NCBI GenBank assembly: GCA_902168185.1
Contig: CABHOV010000046.1
Coordinates: 744,001-808,000 of the forward strand
DNA: 64,000 nucleotides
Direction: 5' to 3'
DNA from: an uncultured Bacteroides sp.
GTDB lineage: Bacteria; Bacteroidota; Bacteroidia; Cytophagales; Cyclobacteriaceae
The translations under genes and the position numbers were made by a program. Shown piece after piece: positions 8,667-18,164 of this stretch; position 1 is the first letter of the stretch, and each line of letters opens with the position of its first letter. The notes under the pieces are model-generated. The model did not search any database and had not been told where the DNA came from. It saw only the letters and a list, made by a program, of their open reading frames with translations.

Positions 8667-11600
8667 CTAAATATCTGGTGTGGATTGCGTTGTTTCGCGA
8701 AGTTCTGCCAGCTTTTTCTTCCCATAGGCCAACCGTGTTATCACCACATACAACACCGGTACTATAAATATAGCAAGGAAGGTCGCTGCGATCATTCCAC
8801 CAATAACAGTCCAACCGATAGTTTGACGTGCCACAGCACCTGCACCAGAAGCAAGGGCCAGCGGAAATACCCCGAGTATAAATGCAAGTGAAGTCATGAT
8901 GATCGGACGCAGACGAAGCTTCACAGCGTCAATGGTTGCTTCGATCAACTCCATTCCTCTGTCTACACGTTCTTTTGCAAACTCGACAATCAGGATCGCA
9001 TTTTTCGCGGCCAGACCAATCAACGTAATCAACCCGATCTGAGCATATATATTATTACTCAGCTTGGGCAAAAACGTCAGCGCCAGGATGGCTCCGAATG
9101 CCCCCAACGGTACGGCTAACATGATTGAGAACGGTACAGACCAACTCTCATACAAGGCGGCCAATAGTAACAGCACAACTACGATCGATAAGGCAAAAAT
9201 GACAATGGTGCTGTTACCCGCAGCAAGTTCTTCACGGCTTAGTCCAGAGAAATCATAGCCATACCCGGCAGGGAGAACTTCATTGGCTACTTCCTGTAAG
9301 GCCGCCAGTGCCTGTCCACTACTATAGCCAGCAGCAGCATTACCGTTAATCTCAGCAGATCGGAAAAGATTATAGTGTGATATAACCGGAGCACTTTCCA
9401 CAACACTATAGGACACGAGCGCACTCAATGGGACAGATGCGCCTTCGCGATTCAACACATAGAATTGTTTCAGGTCATTTATATCGTCACGATACACTGT
9501 ATCGGCTTGCGCCACTACTCTGAAGTTTCTGCCGTAACGGGTAAAATCATTTACATACTGACTTCCCATATAGGAGGACATGGTTGTGAAAACATCCGAT
9601 AATGACACACCAAGCTTCTTCACTTTCTCCCGATCTACTTCAACATGATATCCGGGTGTTTTTGCTGTAAAGAAACTATACGCCATTTGAATTTCAGGGC
9701 GCTGATTCGCCTTCATCAGGAATTGTCCTAATGTTCGCTCAAACTCTTTTATATCCGTGCCCGTCTTTTGTTCAAGCATGAAACTGAAACCACCGGTTTG
9801 TCCAAGACCCGGTATAGCAGGTGGTGGTACAATGATGATGTTGGCTTCTTTGATTGCTGCAAACTTCTGCTGCAGCTGCGCAATGACGCCAAACAATTGC
9901 TGTGACGGATCCTCACGCTCACTCCACGGGCGAAGCTGAATGAAGTATGTACCACTGTTGGGTTTGAATGAAAAGTTGATTGCGTTCAATCCACCTATAC
10001 CTGTATAGTTTTTAATTGCAGGTACTTCTCGAATCATGTCTGATAATTTTGCCATCAGATCGCGGGTACGTGAAGAGGACGATCCTTCCGGTAACTCAAA
10101 CGAAATGAACAGTCGTCCTTCATCTTCCGTAGGAATGAAACCTGTAGGTTTATTTTGAAAGAGTGCAAATGTACCTACATATATACAAGCGAGTATAATC
10201 AGCGCAAGCGGCATAAGACGAATACTGTGTCGTACACCATGCGAGTAACTTTCAGTGGTTCTTCCAAACCATCCGTTAAACTTATAGAAGAGTCTATTCA
10301 ATCCGCGCGAGTCTTTATTTACATTCATAGGCCTCAGCATCAGTGAGCACAATGCCGGTGTAAGTGTTAGCGCGACAAATGCAGAGATCAACACAGATAT
10401 AGCGATGGTGATTGCAAATTGCTGGTATAAACGTCCTACTATACCTGGAATGAAACCAACCGGAATAAACACAGCCGCCAAGATCAAGGCTATAGCAATT
10501 ACCGGTGCGGTGATATCTTTCATCGCCTTCCGCGTTGCATCCTTGGCAGAAAGTTTTTCGTGATCTATATAGTGCTGCACCGCTTCAACCACCACAATGG
10601 CATCATCTACCACAATACCGATGGCGAGTACAAAGCCGAACAGTGTCAGTGTATTGATGGTAAACCCTAAAGGTATAAAGAATATGAACGTTCCTACAAT
10701 GGATACAGGAATCGCGAGCACCGGTACTAATGTAGCACGCCAGCTTTGCAGGAAAACAAATACAACGATGGTCACTAACAGTAACGCTTCTACCAGCGTG
10801 TGCACCACTTCTTCAATGGAAACCTCTACAACAGAAACGGACTCAAAAGAAACTACATAATCGACATCGGCCGGGAATGCAGCTTTGAGTTCTTCCAGTG
10901 CTGCATATACTCCGTCAGCAGTAGCCAAGGCGTTGCTTCCGGGAGCCTGGTATATTAACAACATGGCCGCTGGCTTTCCATTGATCGCAGAGAAACGTCC
11001 GTAATCAAATCGACCGAAATCTATACGGGCTACATCTTTGAGATATACCAGCGATCCGTCTTTCGGGTTTGTGCGTACAATAATATTTTCAAATTCCTCC
11101 TGCGTGGATAACCGGCCATTTACAGTGATAGGATACTCAAACGTCTGGGAGTTATACTGTGGCATACCTCCTACCGTTCCTGCAGCCACTTGCAAGTTCT
11201 GCTCTTGAATGGCAGCCGTGATTTCGCGGGCACCAATGCTATACTGGGCAAGTTTATCCGGCTTCAGCCAAACGCGCATACTGAAATCCTGTCCGAGGGC
11301 ATTGATATCCCCGACACCTGGAACACGCAGTAATGCATCGCGTACAAATATATTGGTATAGTTGTCCAGATATTCTACAGTATGCGAGCCTTTCGGTGAA
11401 TATATACCCACCACCATCATAATGCTGGGGTTCCTTTTTCGTACTACCATTCCCAATCTCCGTACTTCTTCCGGAAGTCTTGGCTCGGCGATGCTCACAC
11501 GGTTTTGTACATCCAGTGTAGCAATATTAACGTCCGTTCCGACTTCAAACGTAACGTTCATTTGCATTTGCCCGGTACTCGTACTGTTCGAGCTCATGTA

Positions 11601-11831
11601 CATCATACCGGGTGTACCATTGACTTGTGTTTCCACCGGAGTGGCCACGGTCTGTTCTACCGTCTGTGCATCGGCACCGGTATAGTTACCGGATATAGAA
11701 ACGACAGGTGGTGTTATGTCGGGATATTGCGTCACTGGCAAATTCATCATCGCCAGTATTCCTACTAATAAAATCAGTAGTGATATAACGATCGAAGTGA
11801 CCGGTCTCTTTATAAATACATCTGAGATCAT
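8667..11831 (-). CDS. RND multidrug efflux pump, inner-membrane transporter (AcrB/MexB, HAE1 family)
   Basis: A 1054-residue proton-driven exporter that works as a trimer and moves hydrophobic drugs or bile-like compounds into a TolC channel. It starts with the family signature MISDVFIKRPV and a first membrane helix. A large periplasmic porter domain follows, then the helix bundle with GIVVDDAIVVVEAV (about 400-415), whose paired Asp residues carry protons. A second porter domain and a second helix bundle (about 870-1035) complete the duplicated layout. Length matches AcrB. It is the last gene of the tetR-tolC-adaptor-pump operon, about 20 bases after the adaptor. Substrates cannot be read from sequence. 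Confidence 0.96.
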   Translation of the reverse strand: MISDVFIKRPVTSIVISLLILLVGILAMMNLPVTQYPDITPPVVSISGNYTGADAQTVEQTVATPVETQVNGTPGMMYMSSNSTSTGQMQMNVTFEVGTDVNIATLDVQNRVSIAEPRLPEEVRRLGMVVRKRNPSIMMVVGIYSPKGSHTVEYLDNYTNIFVRDALLRVPGVGDINALGQDFSMRVWLKPDKLAQYSIGAREITAAIQEQNLQVAAGTVGGMPQYNSQTFEYPITVNGRLSTQEEFENIIVRTNPKDGSLVYLKDVARIDFGRFDYGRFSAINGKPAAMLLIYQAPGSNALATADGVYAALEELKAAFPADVDYVVSFESVSVVEVSIEEVVHTLVEALLLVTIVVFVFLQSWRATLVPVLAIPVSIVGTFIFFIPLGFTINTLTLFGFVLAIGIVVDDAIVVVEAVQHYIDHEKLSAKDATRKAMKDITAPVIAIALILAAVFIPVGFIPGIVGRLYQQFAITIAISVLISAFVALTLTPALCSLMLRPMNVNKDSRGLNRLFYKFNGWFGRTTESYSHGVRHSIRLMPLALIILACIYVGTFALFQNKPTGFIPTEDEGRLFISFELPEGSSSSRTRDLMAKLSDMIREVPAIKNYTGIGGLNAINFSFKPNSGTYFIQLRPWSEREDPSQQLFGVIAQLQQKFAAIKEANIIIVPPPAIPGLGQTGGFSFMLEQKTGTDIKEFERTLGQFLMKANQRPEIQMAYSFFTAKTPGYHVEVDREKVKKLGVSLSDVFTTMSSYMGSQYVNDFTRYGRNFRVVAQADTVYRDDINDLKQFYVLNREGASVPLSALVSYSVVESAPVISHYNLFRSAEINGNAAAGYSSGQALAALQEVANEVLPAGYGYDFSGLSREELAAGNSTIVIFALSIVVVLLLLAALYESWSVPFSIMLAVPLGAFGAILALTFLPKLSNNIYAQIGLITLIGLAAKNAILIVEFAKERVDRGMELIEATIDAVKLRLRPIIMTSLAFILGVFPLALASGAGAVARQTIGWTVIGGMIAATFLAIFIVPVLYVVITRLAYGKKKLAELRETTQSTPDI

Positions 11832-11851
11832 GTGCTTTTATATTTACTTCG

Positions 11852-12985
11852 TTATTTCGCTGCATTAGGTTGAGGTGTTCCTGCGGGTGGTCCTACCTGA
11901 ACCTTTGCTCCCTGGCGCAGTCGTTGAATACCTTCTGTTACAATCGTCTCTCCATCTTTCAAACCATCACGTACTACAACGGATTGCTGCAGTCTCGTTC
12001 CCAATACAAGTCTGCGTTGCTGAACAGAATCTCCTTGTACTACATATACATAATACTCGCCCATTTGTTCGGTAACGGATTTATACGGTATAACTACCTG
12101 CTCTCCTATATCCTGATTCAGAACATTCACGTTGACCGTCATACCTGGAAAGAGTTCGCGCTTCGGATTCGGAAAAGTTAACCGCACGGTAATCGTTCCG
12201 CTTTGTCTTCCTATAGCACGATCGATTGCCATAAGTTTACCAGGATGTTCGTACCGTACGCCATCTGAAAAAGTCAATGTAAATAGAGAGTCGATCGTAC
12301 TGCTGCGAAGCCTGTTGAATCGGGGAAGCTCACCTTCGTTGATCACAAAATCAGTCGCCATAGGATCTTCTGAAGATATAGTGTTCAGCAACGGCTGGCC
12401 TGGTGAAACCTGAGCACCTATCCGCACTTGTGATATACCAATTGTTCCGTCAAACGGTGCTGTGATCACAGAGTAATTATAGTCTGTAGAAGCACTTGAT
12501 AACTGAGCCTCAGCAGAAGCCAATTGTGATTCTGCTGTTTGATAATCTGACCGTGCATAATCCACCTGTTGACGAGCTATAGCGTCTTTCTCCAATAATC
12601 TTTCATACCGGTCGAGATCCTGCTTTACTCTTTGAAGATTTGCCTTTGCACTTTGAACATTGGCTTGTGCCTGACGTATTGCTGCCTGATATTTACTTCT
12701 GTCAATCTCGTACAGTTTTTGTCCGCGCGTTACTTTCTGCCCGTCCTTTACATATATACTGGTAATATACCCTGATACCTGTGGACGCAATTCAACTTCG
12801 TTGATCGGCACAACGGTAGCCGGGTATACATCTGTACCGGTTACCCTTCCGGAGGTCACTTTCAGAACGTTTACCGGAACTGCAGGCGGAGGGCCTTGCT
12901 GCTTCTTCTGTGGATTTCCACATCCATATAGGAACGACAGAATGGTAAGGGCTGCGAATAGCTGGTGTAAATGATATTTTATCAT
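11852..12985 (-). CDS. RND efflux periplasmic adaptor lipoprotein (membrane fusion protein, AcrA/MexA-like)
   Basis: Links the RND pump to the outer-membrane channel. The 377-residue protein starts at ATG 12983-12985. The longer open frame beginning with TTG at 13000 is less likely because the ATG gives a proper lipoprotein signal with lipobox LYGC. Order: lipoprotein signal, a beta-barrel/lipoyl half, a coiled-coil hairpin (about 95-165, with repeated AxxQLxSA helices), the second lipoyl half (TAPFDGTIG), then barrel and membrane-proximal domains. The end is Pro/Ala rich, common in Bacteroidota adaptors. The gap from the tolC stop is 17 bases and to the pump about 20. Confidence 0.94.
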   Translation of the reverse strand: MIKYHLHQLFAALTILSFLYGCGNPQKKQQGPPPAVPVNVLKVTSGRVTGTDVYPATVVPINEVELRPQVSGYITSIYVKDGQKVTRGQKLYEIDRSKYQAAIRQAQANVQSAKANLQRVKQDLDRYERLLEKDAIARQQVDYARSDYQTAESQLASAEAQLSSASTDYNYSVITAPFDGTIGISQVRIGAQVSPGQPLLNTISSEDPMATDFVINEGELPRFNRLRSSTIDSLFTLTFSDGVRYEHPGKLMAIDRAIGRQSGTITVRLTFPNPKRELFPGMTVNVNVLNQDIGEQVVIPYKSVTEQMGEYYVYVVQGDSVQQRRLVLGTRLQQSVVVRDGLKDGETIVTEGIQRLRQGAKVQVGPPAGTPQPNAAK

Positions 12986-13002
12986 ATCGGTATAGTTCAA
13001 GA

Positions 13003-14334
13003 TCAGTTCACGTTAATAATTCCTAAAGCTTTTTCATAATCCAGCTTGCTGGACAGCACCTGGAAGAGTGCGTTGTAATAATTCAATTGAGCCGTTTGCA
13101 GATCGGTTTCTGCTACTACGAGGTCTACATATGCTTTAATGCCTTCGTCATATTGCAGCTTAATCGTATTATATACTTCTTCGGCTATCACTGCATTTTG
13201 TCGCAACACCTGCCATTCATTGTAGTCGCTTTTATAGTTTGCCAATGCGGTTTGATACTCCGTGTAGATGGTCCGTTGTGTATCTTCCATTTGTACCTGC
13301 AGACGTTCTTCCCGGAGCTGAGCGCGTTTTACATTCTGAATGCGTTTCGTTCCTGTAAAGATCGGGATGGTAGCCTGCACACCTACTGCTGATGTAGGAT
13401 ACGCTTTATTATATAGTTCCGATAATGAGTTATTAAAGAACAGCGGATTATAGTTGATATATGCTGACAGCGTTGGTAAAAATCCAATCTTATAATAGTT
13501 TGTATTCAAGTGCAGTAACTGCATTTGGGTTTGCAGTTGTTTATACTCAACGCGCGAAACATACGAAGGCGTCTGTGTAGTATCGATCAGCAAACCTTCA
13601 TTCATTAATGTAGCGCTGTCATAACTTAACGTCACTTCTTTTTCAGGAGGCAAGCCCATCAACTGCTTTATATAGGCAAGCTTCGCGTGGGTAGATTCGA
13701 ATGTTCTTTTCTTGCTGCTCTTGGTGTTGGCAAGTGATATACTGGCGCGCTGATAATCTGTTTTATCGGTGAGGCCGGCCTGGTAGCGATTGAATGCATC
13801 TTTATACTGCTTTTCTTGTCGCACTATATTTTCATCGAGAATGCGCAGTTGCTCTTTCGTAAAGAGAATATCATAAAATGCTTTACTCGTTTCTACTACA
13901 GCTTCGATTTTAAAACTGGTGGTATTCTGCTCTGCCTGTAAACGGCTATATTTCGCTGCACGCGATGCCAGCAATACATCGTTGCTATACAACGTCTGGT
14001 TGGCTTGCATCAAAATGTTTGAAGTATACTTTGTTCCAACTGTAATTACCTGGTCACCAAATACCGTTGACTGCCTGCGGATATTATGCGCGGCTGCATA
14101 TTGTGCAGAAATCTGCGGCAACCATGATGAAAGGCCTATGCGTACGTCACGTTCAGCAATAGATTCATCCAACTGAGCCTGGCGAACGGAAGGTGTATTC
14201 TGTAATGCATACGCGATGCATTGCTCGAGTGTAAAAGTACCGGGAATGGTATCTGAAGAATTTTGCCCATATACTTGTATAGTCAAGAGTGACCACGTCA
14301 GTATGGACAGTACTCTATACTTTGCCATTTTCAT
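13003..14334 (-). CDS. TolC-family outer-membrane efflux channel
   Basis: Outer-membrane exit duct of the tripartite pump. The 443-residue protein has a signal peptide (about 1-24, ending QVYGQ), then the two repeated OEP halves. The first includes FTLEQCIAYALQNTPSVRQA, typical of the N-terminal helix, and the second ends with the conserved YVDLVVAETDLQTAQLNYYNAL helix region. The start at ATG 14332-14334 overlaps the end of tetR by 20 bases; a second in-frame ATG two codons later is equally possible. The overlap implies translational coupling with the regulator. Confidence 0.93.
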   Translation of the reverse strand: MKMAKYRVLSILTWSLLTIQVYGQNSSDTIPGTFTLEQCIAYALQNTPSVRQAQLDESIAERDVRIGLSSWLPQISAQYAAAHNIRRQSTVFGDQVITVGTKYTSNILMQANQTLYSNDVLLASRAAKYSRLQAEQNTTSFKIEAVVETSKAFYDILFTKEQLRILDENIVRQEKQYKDAFNRYQAGLTDKTDYQRASISLANTKSSKKRTFESTHAKLAYIKQLMGLPPEKEVTLSYDSATLMNEGLLIDTTQTPSYVSRVEYKQLQTQMQLLHLNTNYYKIGFLPTLSAYINYNPLFFNNSLSELYNKAYPTSAVGVQATIPIFTGTKRIQNVKRAQLREERLQVQMEDTQRTIYTEYQTALANYKSDYNEWQVLRQNAVIAEEVYNTIKLQYDEGIKAYVDLVVAETDLQTAQLNYYNALFQVLSSKLDYEKALGIINVN

Positions 14335-14959
14335 GTTCCATTTTATTTAACTTGATTTTTAAATTGCTTTGTTCAGGATAGCTCGTCCCTGCATGTGTAA
14401 CGCTTCTCCAGCATGCATCTATTACATCTTTGATCTCCTCACCTTCCAGCACCACTTTTCTTAACCGGTGCATCTTTGCCATGGTGATAACACTCCCATG
14501 AAACAGAGCACTTAAAATTTCGGGCCGTAGTGGCATCAGCATTTTACTCTCAATACCTTTTCTGAAAAAGCCAAGGAGTGTTCCGCGGAGCGCGCAAACA
14601 TTGGCATCGGCAAGCTCATCTTTATAATACGGGGAGTTTACAAACTGTTCGAAGAACCCCAGCACATTGGGATTGTTGATATAAAAATTGTACAGGTTGG
14701 CCCAGAGATTATAAAACTGCTCGTCATACTTTTCGGATGATGTTTCCGTCTCGGAAATAATTTCAACAACCTGATTCTTAATGAATTGATACAGCTCAAC
14801 CAGTAACACGTCTTTGCTCTCGAAGTAGTGATATATGGTGCCGGCAGCGACATTTGCCCGCCCGGCAATCATGCTCATAGGAGTGCCATGAAATCCTTTT
14901 TCGCGGATCAATTCGAGTACGGTGTAAAAAATAATGTGTCGTTTATCAGGTTGCTCCAT
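14315..14959 (-). CDS. TetR/AcrR-family transcriptional regulator of the efflux operon
   Basis: A 214-residue one-component repressor. The N-terminal TetR helix-turn-helix is clear (about 8-55: YTVLELIREKGFHGTPMSMI, then AAGTIYHYFESKDVLL). The C-terminal ligand and dimer domain is helical and variable, as usual. It is the first gene of the operon and overlaps tolC by 20 bases, so it almost certainly represses its own operon and is released by a pump substrate. Two palindromes upstream (14967-14978 and 15096-15113) are candidate operators. Confidence 0.92.
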   Translation of the reverse strand: MEQPDKRHIIFYTVLELIREKGFHGTPMSMIAGRANVAAGTIYHYFESKDVLLVELYQFIKNQVVEIISETETSSEKYDEQFYNLWANLYNFYINNPNVLGFFEQFVNSPYYKDELADANVCALRGTLLGFFRKGIESKMLMPLRPEILSALFHGSVITMAKMHRLRKVVLEGEEIKDVIDACWRSVTHAGTSYPEQSNLKIKLNKMEHENGKV

Positions 14960-14966
14960 GCCGATT

Positions 14967-14978
14967 GAATGTTCATTC
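14967..14978. promoter_or_regulatory. Candidate TetR operator GAATG-TT-CATTC
   Basis: A perfect 5-2-5 palindrome seven bases upstream of the tetR start codon. Position and symmetry fit an autoregulatory operator. The binding claim is inference. Confidence 0.4.
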
Positions 14979-15095
14979 GGTTATTCGGCAAGTGTACGAC
15001 ATAAGCGGCGATTGAGTTCACCGCACATTTTGAAATCGTTTGATTTGGTGATGACCGGCAAAAACCGGGGGCGTATTTCTCTAATAAAGTCGCGA

Positions 15096-15113
15096 TTTAA
15101 ACATTTGTTTAAA
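15096..15113. promoter_or_regulatory. Candidate TetR operator, 18-bp palindrome
   Basis: TTTAAACATTTGTTTAAA is symmetric over eight bases on each side of the central pair. It lies about 140 bases upstream of tetR, in the only region able to hold the operon promoter. The inner AAACA-TT-TGTTT resembles sites of several TetR proteins. Confidence 0.45.
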
Positions 15114-15216
15114 AACGTGGCTTTGATCCATAGTCATTGTCAGGAGACTAAAGTATAAATGCTTTTCCACACCACGTGCAACAGCAATTCTTTATCTACT
15201 ACTTAGCAAGGTATAC

Positions 15217-15687
15217 TTAGTGGTCATTAAGTCCCATTCGCATGGCAATCATGTGCCTGGTGAACCCAACTTTTTCATACGCGCGTATAGCAGGATCATT
15301 GCCATAGTAAACTTCGAGGCTCATTTCAGTTATGTTCCTCGTAATCGCCCACTGCTTTAACGCCTCTATGATTTTACTATTAACACCTTTTCCCCTATAA
15401 AGAGGTTCGACATACATAAATCCCAGGTAAGCATGAAGCGCATGTTTTAAGAATGGTCTCGCGTTCTCAATTCTTGCATAGCCACAACCAACAACAATAT
15501 GATTTATCTCTGCCACCACCAACTGAACATGCGATGCTTGAATCATTGCCTGAATATCATAATAACGAACCGGATCGTTTTTTATAGTACTGTCGAACGG
15601 GCGCTCTGCCTGAATAACACCTTGCTCGAACCGAAGCAATACATCCAGATCTTCAAGGGTGGCTTTCCGTATTGTTACCTCCTCCAT
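15217..15687 (-). CDS. GNAT-family N-acetyltransferase
   Basis: A 156-residue cytosolic acetyltransferase using acetyl-CoA. Motif A is visible near residues 97-106 as YRGKGVNSKI (R-x-x-G-x-G/A class, with the second Gly position replaced), preceded by the beta-4 strand AYLGFMYVEPLY. The C-terminal part has NDPAIRAYEKVGF, the typical GNAT motif B. The substrate is unknown; the family covers amino acids, aminoglycosides, polyamines and protein N termini. It is monocistronic, with unrelated genes on both sides. Start ATG 15685-15687. Confidence 0.88.
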   Translation of the reverse strand: MEEVTIRKATLEDLDVLLRFEQGVIQAERPFDSTIKNDPVRYYDIQAMIQASHVQLVVAEINHIVVGCGYARIENARPFLKHALHAYLGFMYVEPLYRGKGVNSKIIEALKQWAITRNITEMSLEVYYGNDPAIRAYEKVGFTRHMIAMRMGLNDH

Positions 15688-15815
15688 ATCTTCTCTACTT
15701 TTTAAGCGAGTATAAATATATTGAAAGTCATTGCAAAATAATCAGGCCAGTCGTTGCTGTAGTAAACTTTCAGGTAAAGTCAGGTAAAAAATCTCCACCG
15801 AAATATACTCTTAAA

Positions 15816-15852
15816 ACAAAGCGCTTCACATATACTATGTGAAGCGCTTTGT
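15816..15852 (-). terminator. Terminator with 17-bp perfect stem
   Basis: ACAAAGCGCTTCACATA (15816-15832) pairs perfectly with 15836-15852 around a three-base loop. On the minus strand it is followed by TTTTAA and lies 24 bases after the stop of the 15876-16295 gene. The stem is unusually long for an ordinary terminator. Confidence 0.75.
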
Positions 15853-15875
15853 TGTTGATAGATTAATGCTATAAA

Positions 15876-16295
15876 TCAATCATCGTAGCGAGGTTTGAGT
15901 TTGGTATATACCTTCTTTTCAAATCCTACGCAAGTAATTTCCATATCACCGTTCTTAAGAATTTGAATGATGCCTTCTTCATAATTGGTTGCACAACTTC
16001 CCATCGTTACCACCAGGAAATTACACCGCCATAACTTTTTGCTTATCTTAACAATGTCTTTATAAATTGGCAAGTGTGTTACTTCGCATGGGAACTTTTC
16101 GTTTCCTTCTTTCACAATGAAGGAATGTAGCTGTGCGTCATTCTCGTTAGAGACCTGGATCATCAGCTTATCACTAGTGCGAACCCAGACTCCGATAATT
16201 TCCGATTCTTCTTCTCCCCAATAATTAACAGTTGTAAAACCCGACAAAAAAATAACCATAACAAACAATAAAGCCGAAATGACAGAGCGTTTCAT
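15876..16295 (-). CDS. Hypothetical secreted protein
   Basis: A 139-residue protein with an N-terminal signal peptide (about 1-22, hydrophobic run ISALLFVMVIFLSGF). The mature part begins with an acidic patch and then IIGVWVRTSDKLMIQV. The G-x-W followed by alternating strands resembles small lipocalin-like or DUF2147-like beta-barrels, but I do not recognise a specific family. It has four Cys in the mature part, which could form disulfides. It is monocistronic, with a strong terminator after it. Function is unknown and periplasmic location is inferred from the signal. Confidence 0.65.
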   Translation of the reverse strand: MKRSVISALLFVMVIFLSGFTTVNYWGEEESEIIGVWVRTSDKLMIQVSNENDAQLHSFIVKEGNEKFPCEVTHLPIYKDIVKISKKLWRCNFLVVTMGSCATNYEEGIIQILKNGDMEITCVGFEKKVYTKLKPRYDD

Positions 16296-16502
16296 AAGAC
16301 AGCGATTAGGATTAAAAAATTAACTGACGAGTCTTTTTTGTCGTTAATTCCAGATACTTTATAAAGGTAATCCGTCTATCATCTTAAATAAAACAACAGA
16401 TGTCCTGGCTATGATTCCACCTATTATATGTATATAAAAAAGATATACGAGCCCTAATAAACCGGTATATCTTCTTCAATCACCCGATACTGTTCTTAAT
16501 AC

Positions 16503-18164
16503 TTACTTGCCATCTCCCTTCTTCTTTTCATTCACCGGACCAATTGCATCTTTGGGTTTGATTGTTTCATAATCAACAACTCCTGTACGTACTGCCCACT
16601 GTTGGTAATCGAAAGAAAGCTCACGCACTACCTGCGGGTTTTGATCAGCCAGATCCGTTGTCTCTCCACGGTCTTTTTCAAGATCATACAACTCCCATTT
16701 GTTCTTTTCATAATCAGATACAAGCTTCCATTTACCTTTTCGCACTGCTCTGTTGCCGGCACGTTCCCAGAATATAGGTTCGTTTCTGTTTATTTCTGTT
16801 GTTACACCAGTCAACACGGGAAGTAAACTTTTGCCGACCAGGTTATGCGTTGTTGAACCTTGAAAACTGGATGGATACTTTGCCTGCGCTATATCATAAA
16901 AAGTTGGTGCAAGGTCTATTAAATGTCCGGTACCTTTTACAATGGTATTACCTTTAATCTTCTTGGGATACCATGCAATGAAAGGTGAAGATATACCACC
17001 TTCGTGCATATTGTTTTTATAGGACCGGAAAGGCGTGTTCGAAACCTGTGCCCAGTTTTTATATACATAGTCAAAAGAGCCAGAAGTACCTACCGGGCCT
17101 GAATTATACCGCTTGCCTCTGCCACCTAATGTATAAGTCCCTCCCTCTGCTCCGTTATCGGAAATAAAAATGATAAGCGTATTATCATCCTTCTTCAGTG
17201 CCTTCAGGGTGCTTAATATTTTTCCGATGCCTTGATCCATGCGATCAATCATGGCCGCATATACTTCCATTCTGGATGCCCATAGTTTCTGTTCGTCATA
17301 GGTAAGATTCTCCCACGCAGGAATATCATCACGCTGCGCTATTTTTGAATCTGCAGGAACAATGCCCAATTGTATTTGTCTCGCATGCCGCTGCTTTCGA
17401 AGCTCATCCCAACCCTGATCAAATTTACCTTTATACTTTGCTATATCTTCAGGTAATGCATGCAACGGCCAGTGCGGAGCAGTATAGGCTAGATATAGGA
17501 AGAATGGTTTTCCGGATTTATCCTGCTCATCCAAGAATTTTACTGCGTGATTGGTGATCTCATCCGTAAAGTAATAACTATCCGGTTTAGGCTTTAGCTT
17601 TTTATTATTCTCCAGAAGTACAACCGGGTAATCCCTCCCGCCCAATGGCAAAGGGTAATCGTTAAAATAATTTGCACCTCCTCCCAGCACACCATAAAAT
17701 TGATCGAAGCCACGCTGGTTCGGCCACGAGAGACTATCTTTTCCAACGTGCCACTTACCGGAGAGTAATGTACTATATCCGGCACCACGCAACACTTCTC
17801 CAAACGTAAGCGACTGCTTATTTAAGAATCCCTGGTACGCAGGCAAGCCCAGGTCTACATCAAAATAACCTAAGCCCGCCCGGTGTGGATATTGCCCGGT
17901 TATCAATGAAGCTCGTGTAGGAGCACATATAGAGTTGTTATAAAATTCTTTGAAGCGAAGTCCTTCCGTTGCTAGCCGGTCCAGGTTCGGTGTATTGATT
18001 TCTCCTCCATATGATCCTATATCAGAGTATCCCATATCATCGGCCATGATCAGGATAATGTTAGGCTTTTGTCCCTTTGATTTTTGTGCATGTGCATCCG
18101 GAAGTGTATAGGACGAAACTGCAAACAATATTGCACTTGCCATCCAACTAATTCTATTTTTCAT
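16503..18164 (-). CDS. Arylsulfatase-family sulfatase (formylglycine-dependent)
   Basis: A 553-residue secreted hydrolase that removes sulfate esters, probably from glycans or aryl compounds. A signal peptide (about 1-26, ending AHAQ) sends it to the periplasm. The Ca-binding start MADDMGYSD is at 40-48, and the activation motif CAPTRASLITG has Cys80, the residue converted to formylglycine (C-x-P-x-R). GKWHVGKD and later FISDNGAEGG are further family blocks. The C-terminal subdomain is present (WELYDLEKDRGETTDLA). A formylglycine-generating enzyme would be needed and is not in this window. No SusCD or glycosidase is adjacent, so it is not part of a visible utilisation locus. Confidence 0.94.
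   Translation of the reverse strand: MKNRISWMASAILFAVSSYTLPDAHAQKSKGQKPNIILIMADDMGYSDIGSYGGEINTPNLDRLATEGLRFKEFYNNSICAPTRASLITGQYPHRAGLGYFDVDLGLPAYQGFLNKQSLTFGEVLRGAGYSTLLSGKWHVGKDSLSWPNQRGFDQFYGVLGGGANYFNDYPLPLGGRDYPVVLLENNKKLKPKPDSYYFTDEITNHAVKFLDEQDKSGKPFFLYLAYTAPHWPLHALPEDIAKYKGKFDQGWDELRKQRHARQIQLGIVPADSKIAQRDDIPAWENLTYDEQKLWASRMEVYAAMIDRMDQGIGKILSTLKALKKDDNTLIIFISDNGAEGGTYTLGGRGKRYNSGPVGTSGSFDYVYKNWAQVSNTPFRSYKNNMHEGGISSPFIAWYPKKIKGNTIVKGTGHLIDLAPTFYDIAQAKYPSSFQGSTTHNLVGKSLLPVLTGVTTEINRNEPIFWERAGNRAVRKGKWKLVSDYEKNKWELYDLEKDRGETTDLADQNPQVVRELSFDYQQWAVRTGVVDYETIKPKDAIGPVNEKKKGDGK

Noticed and set aside
9000-9500. Long plus-strand frames inside the RND pump gene (for example near 9064-9258 and 10597-10860)
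   Set aside because: Shadows of a strongly coding minus-strand gene.
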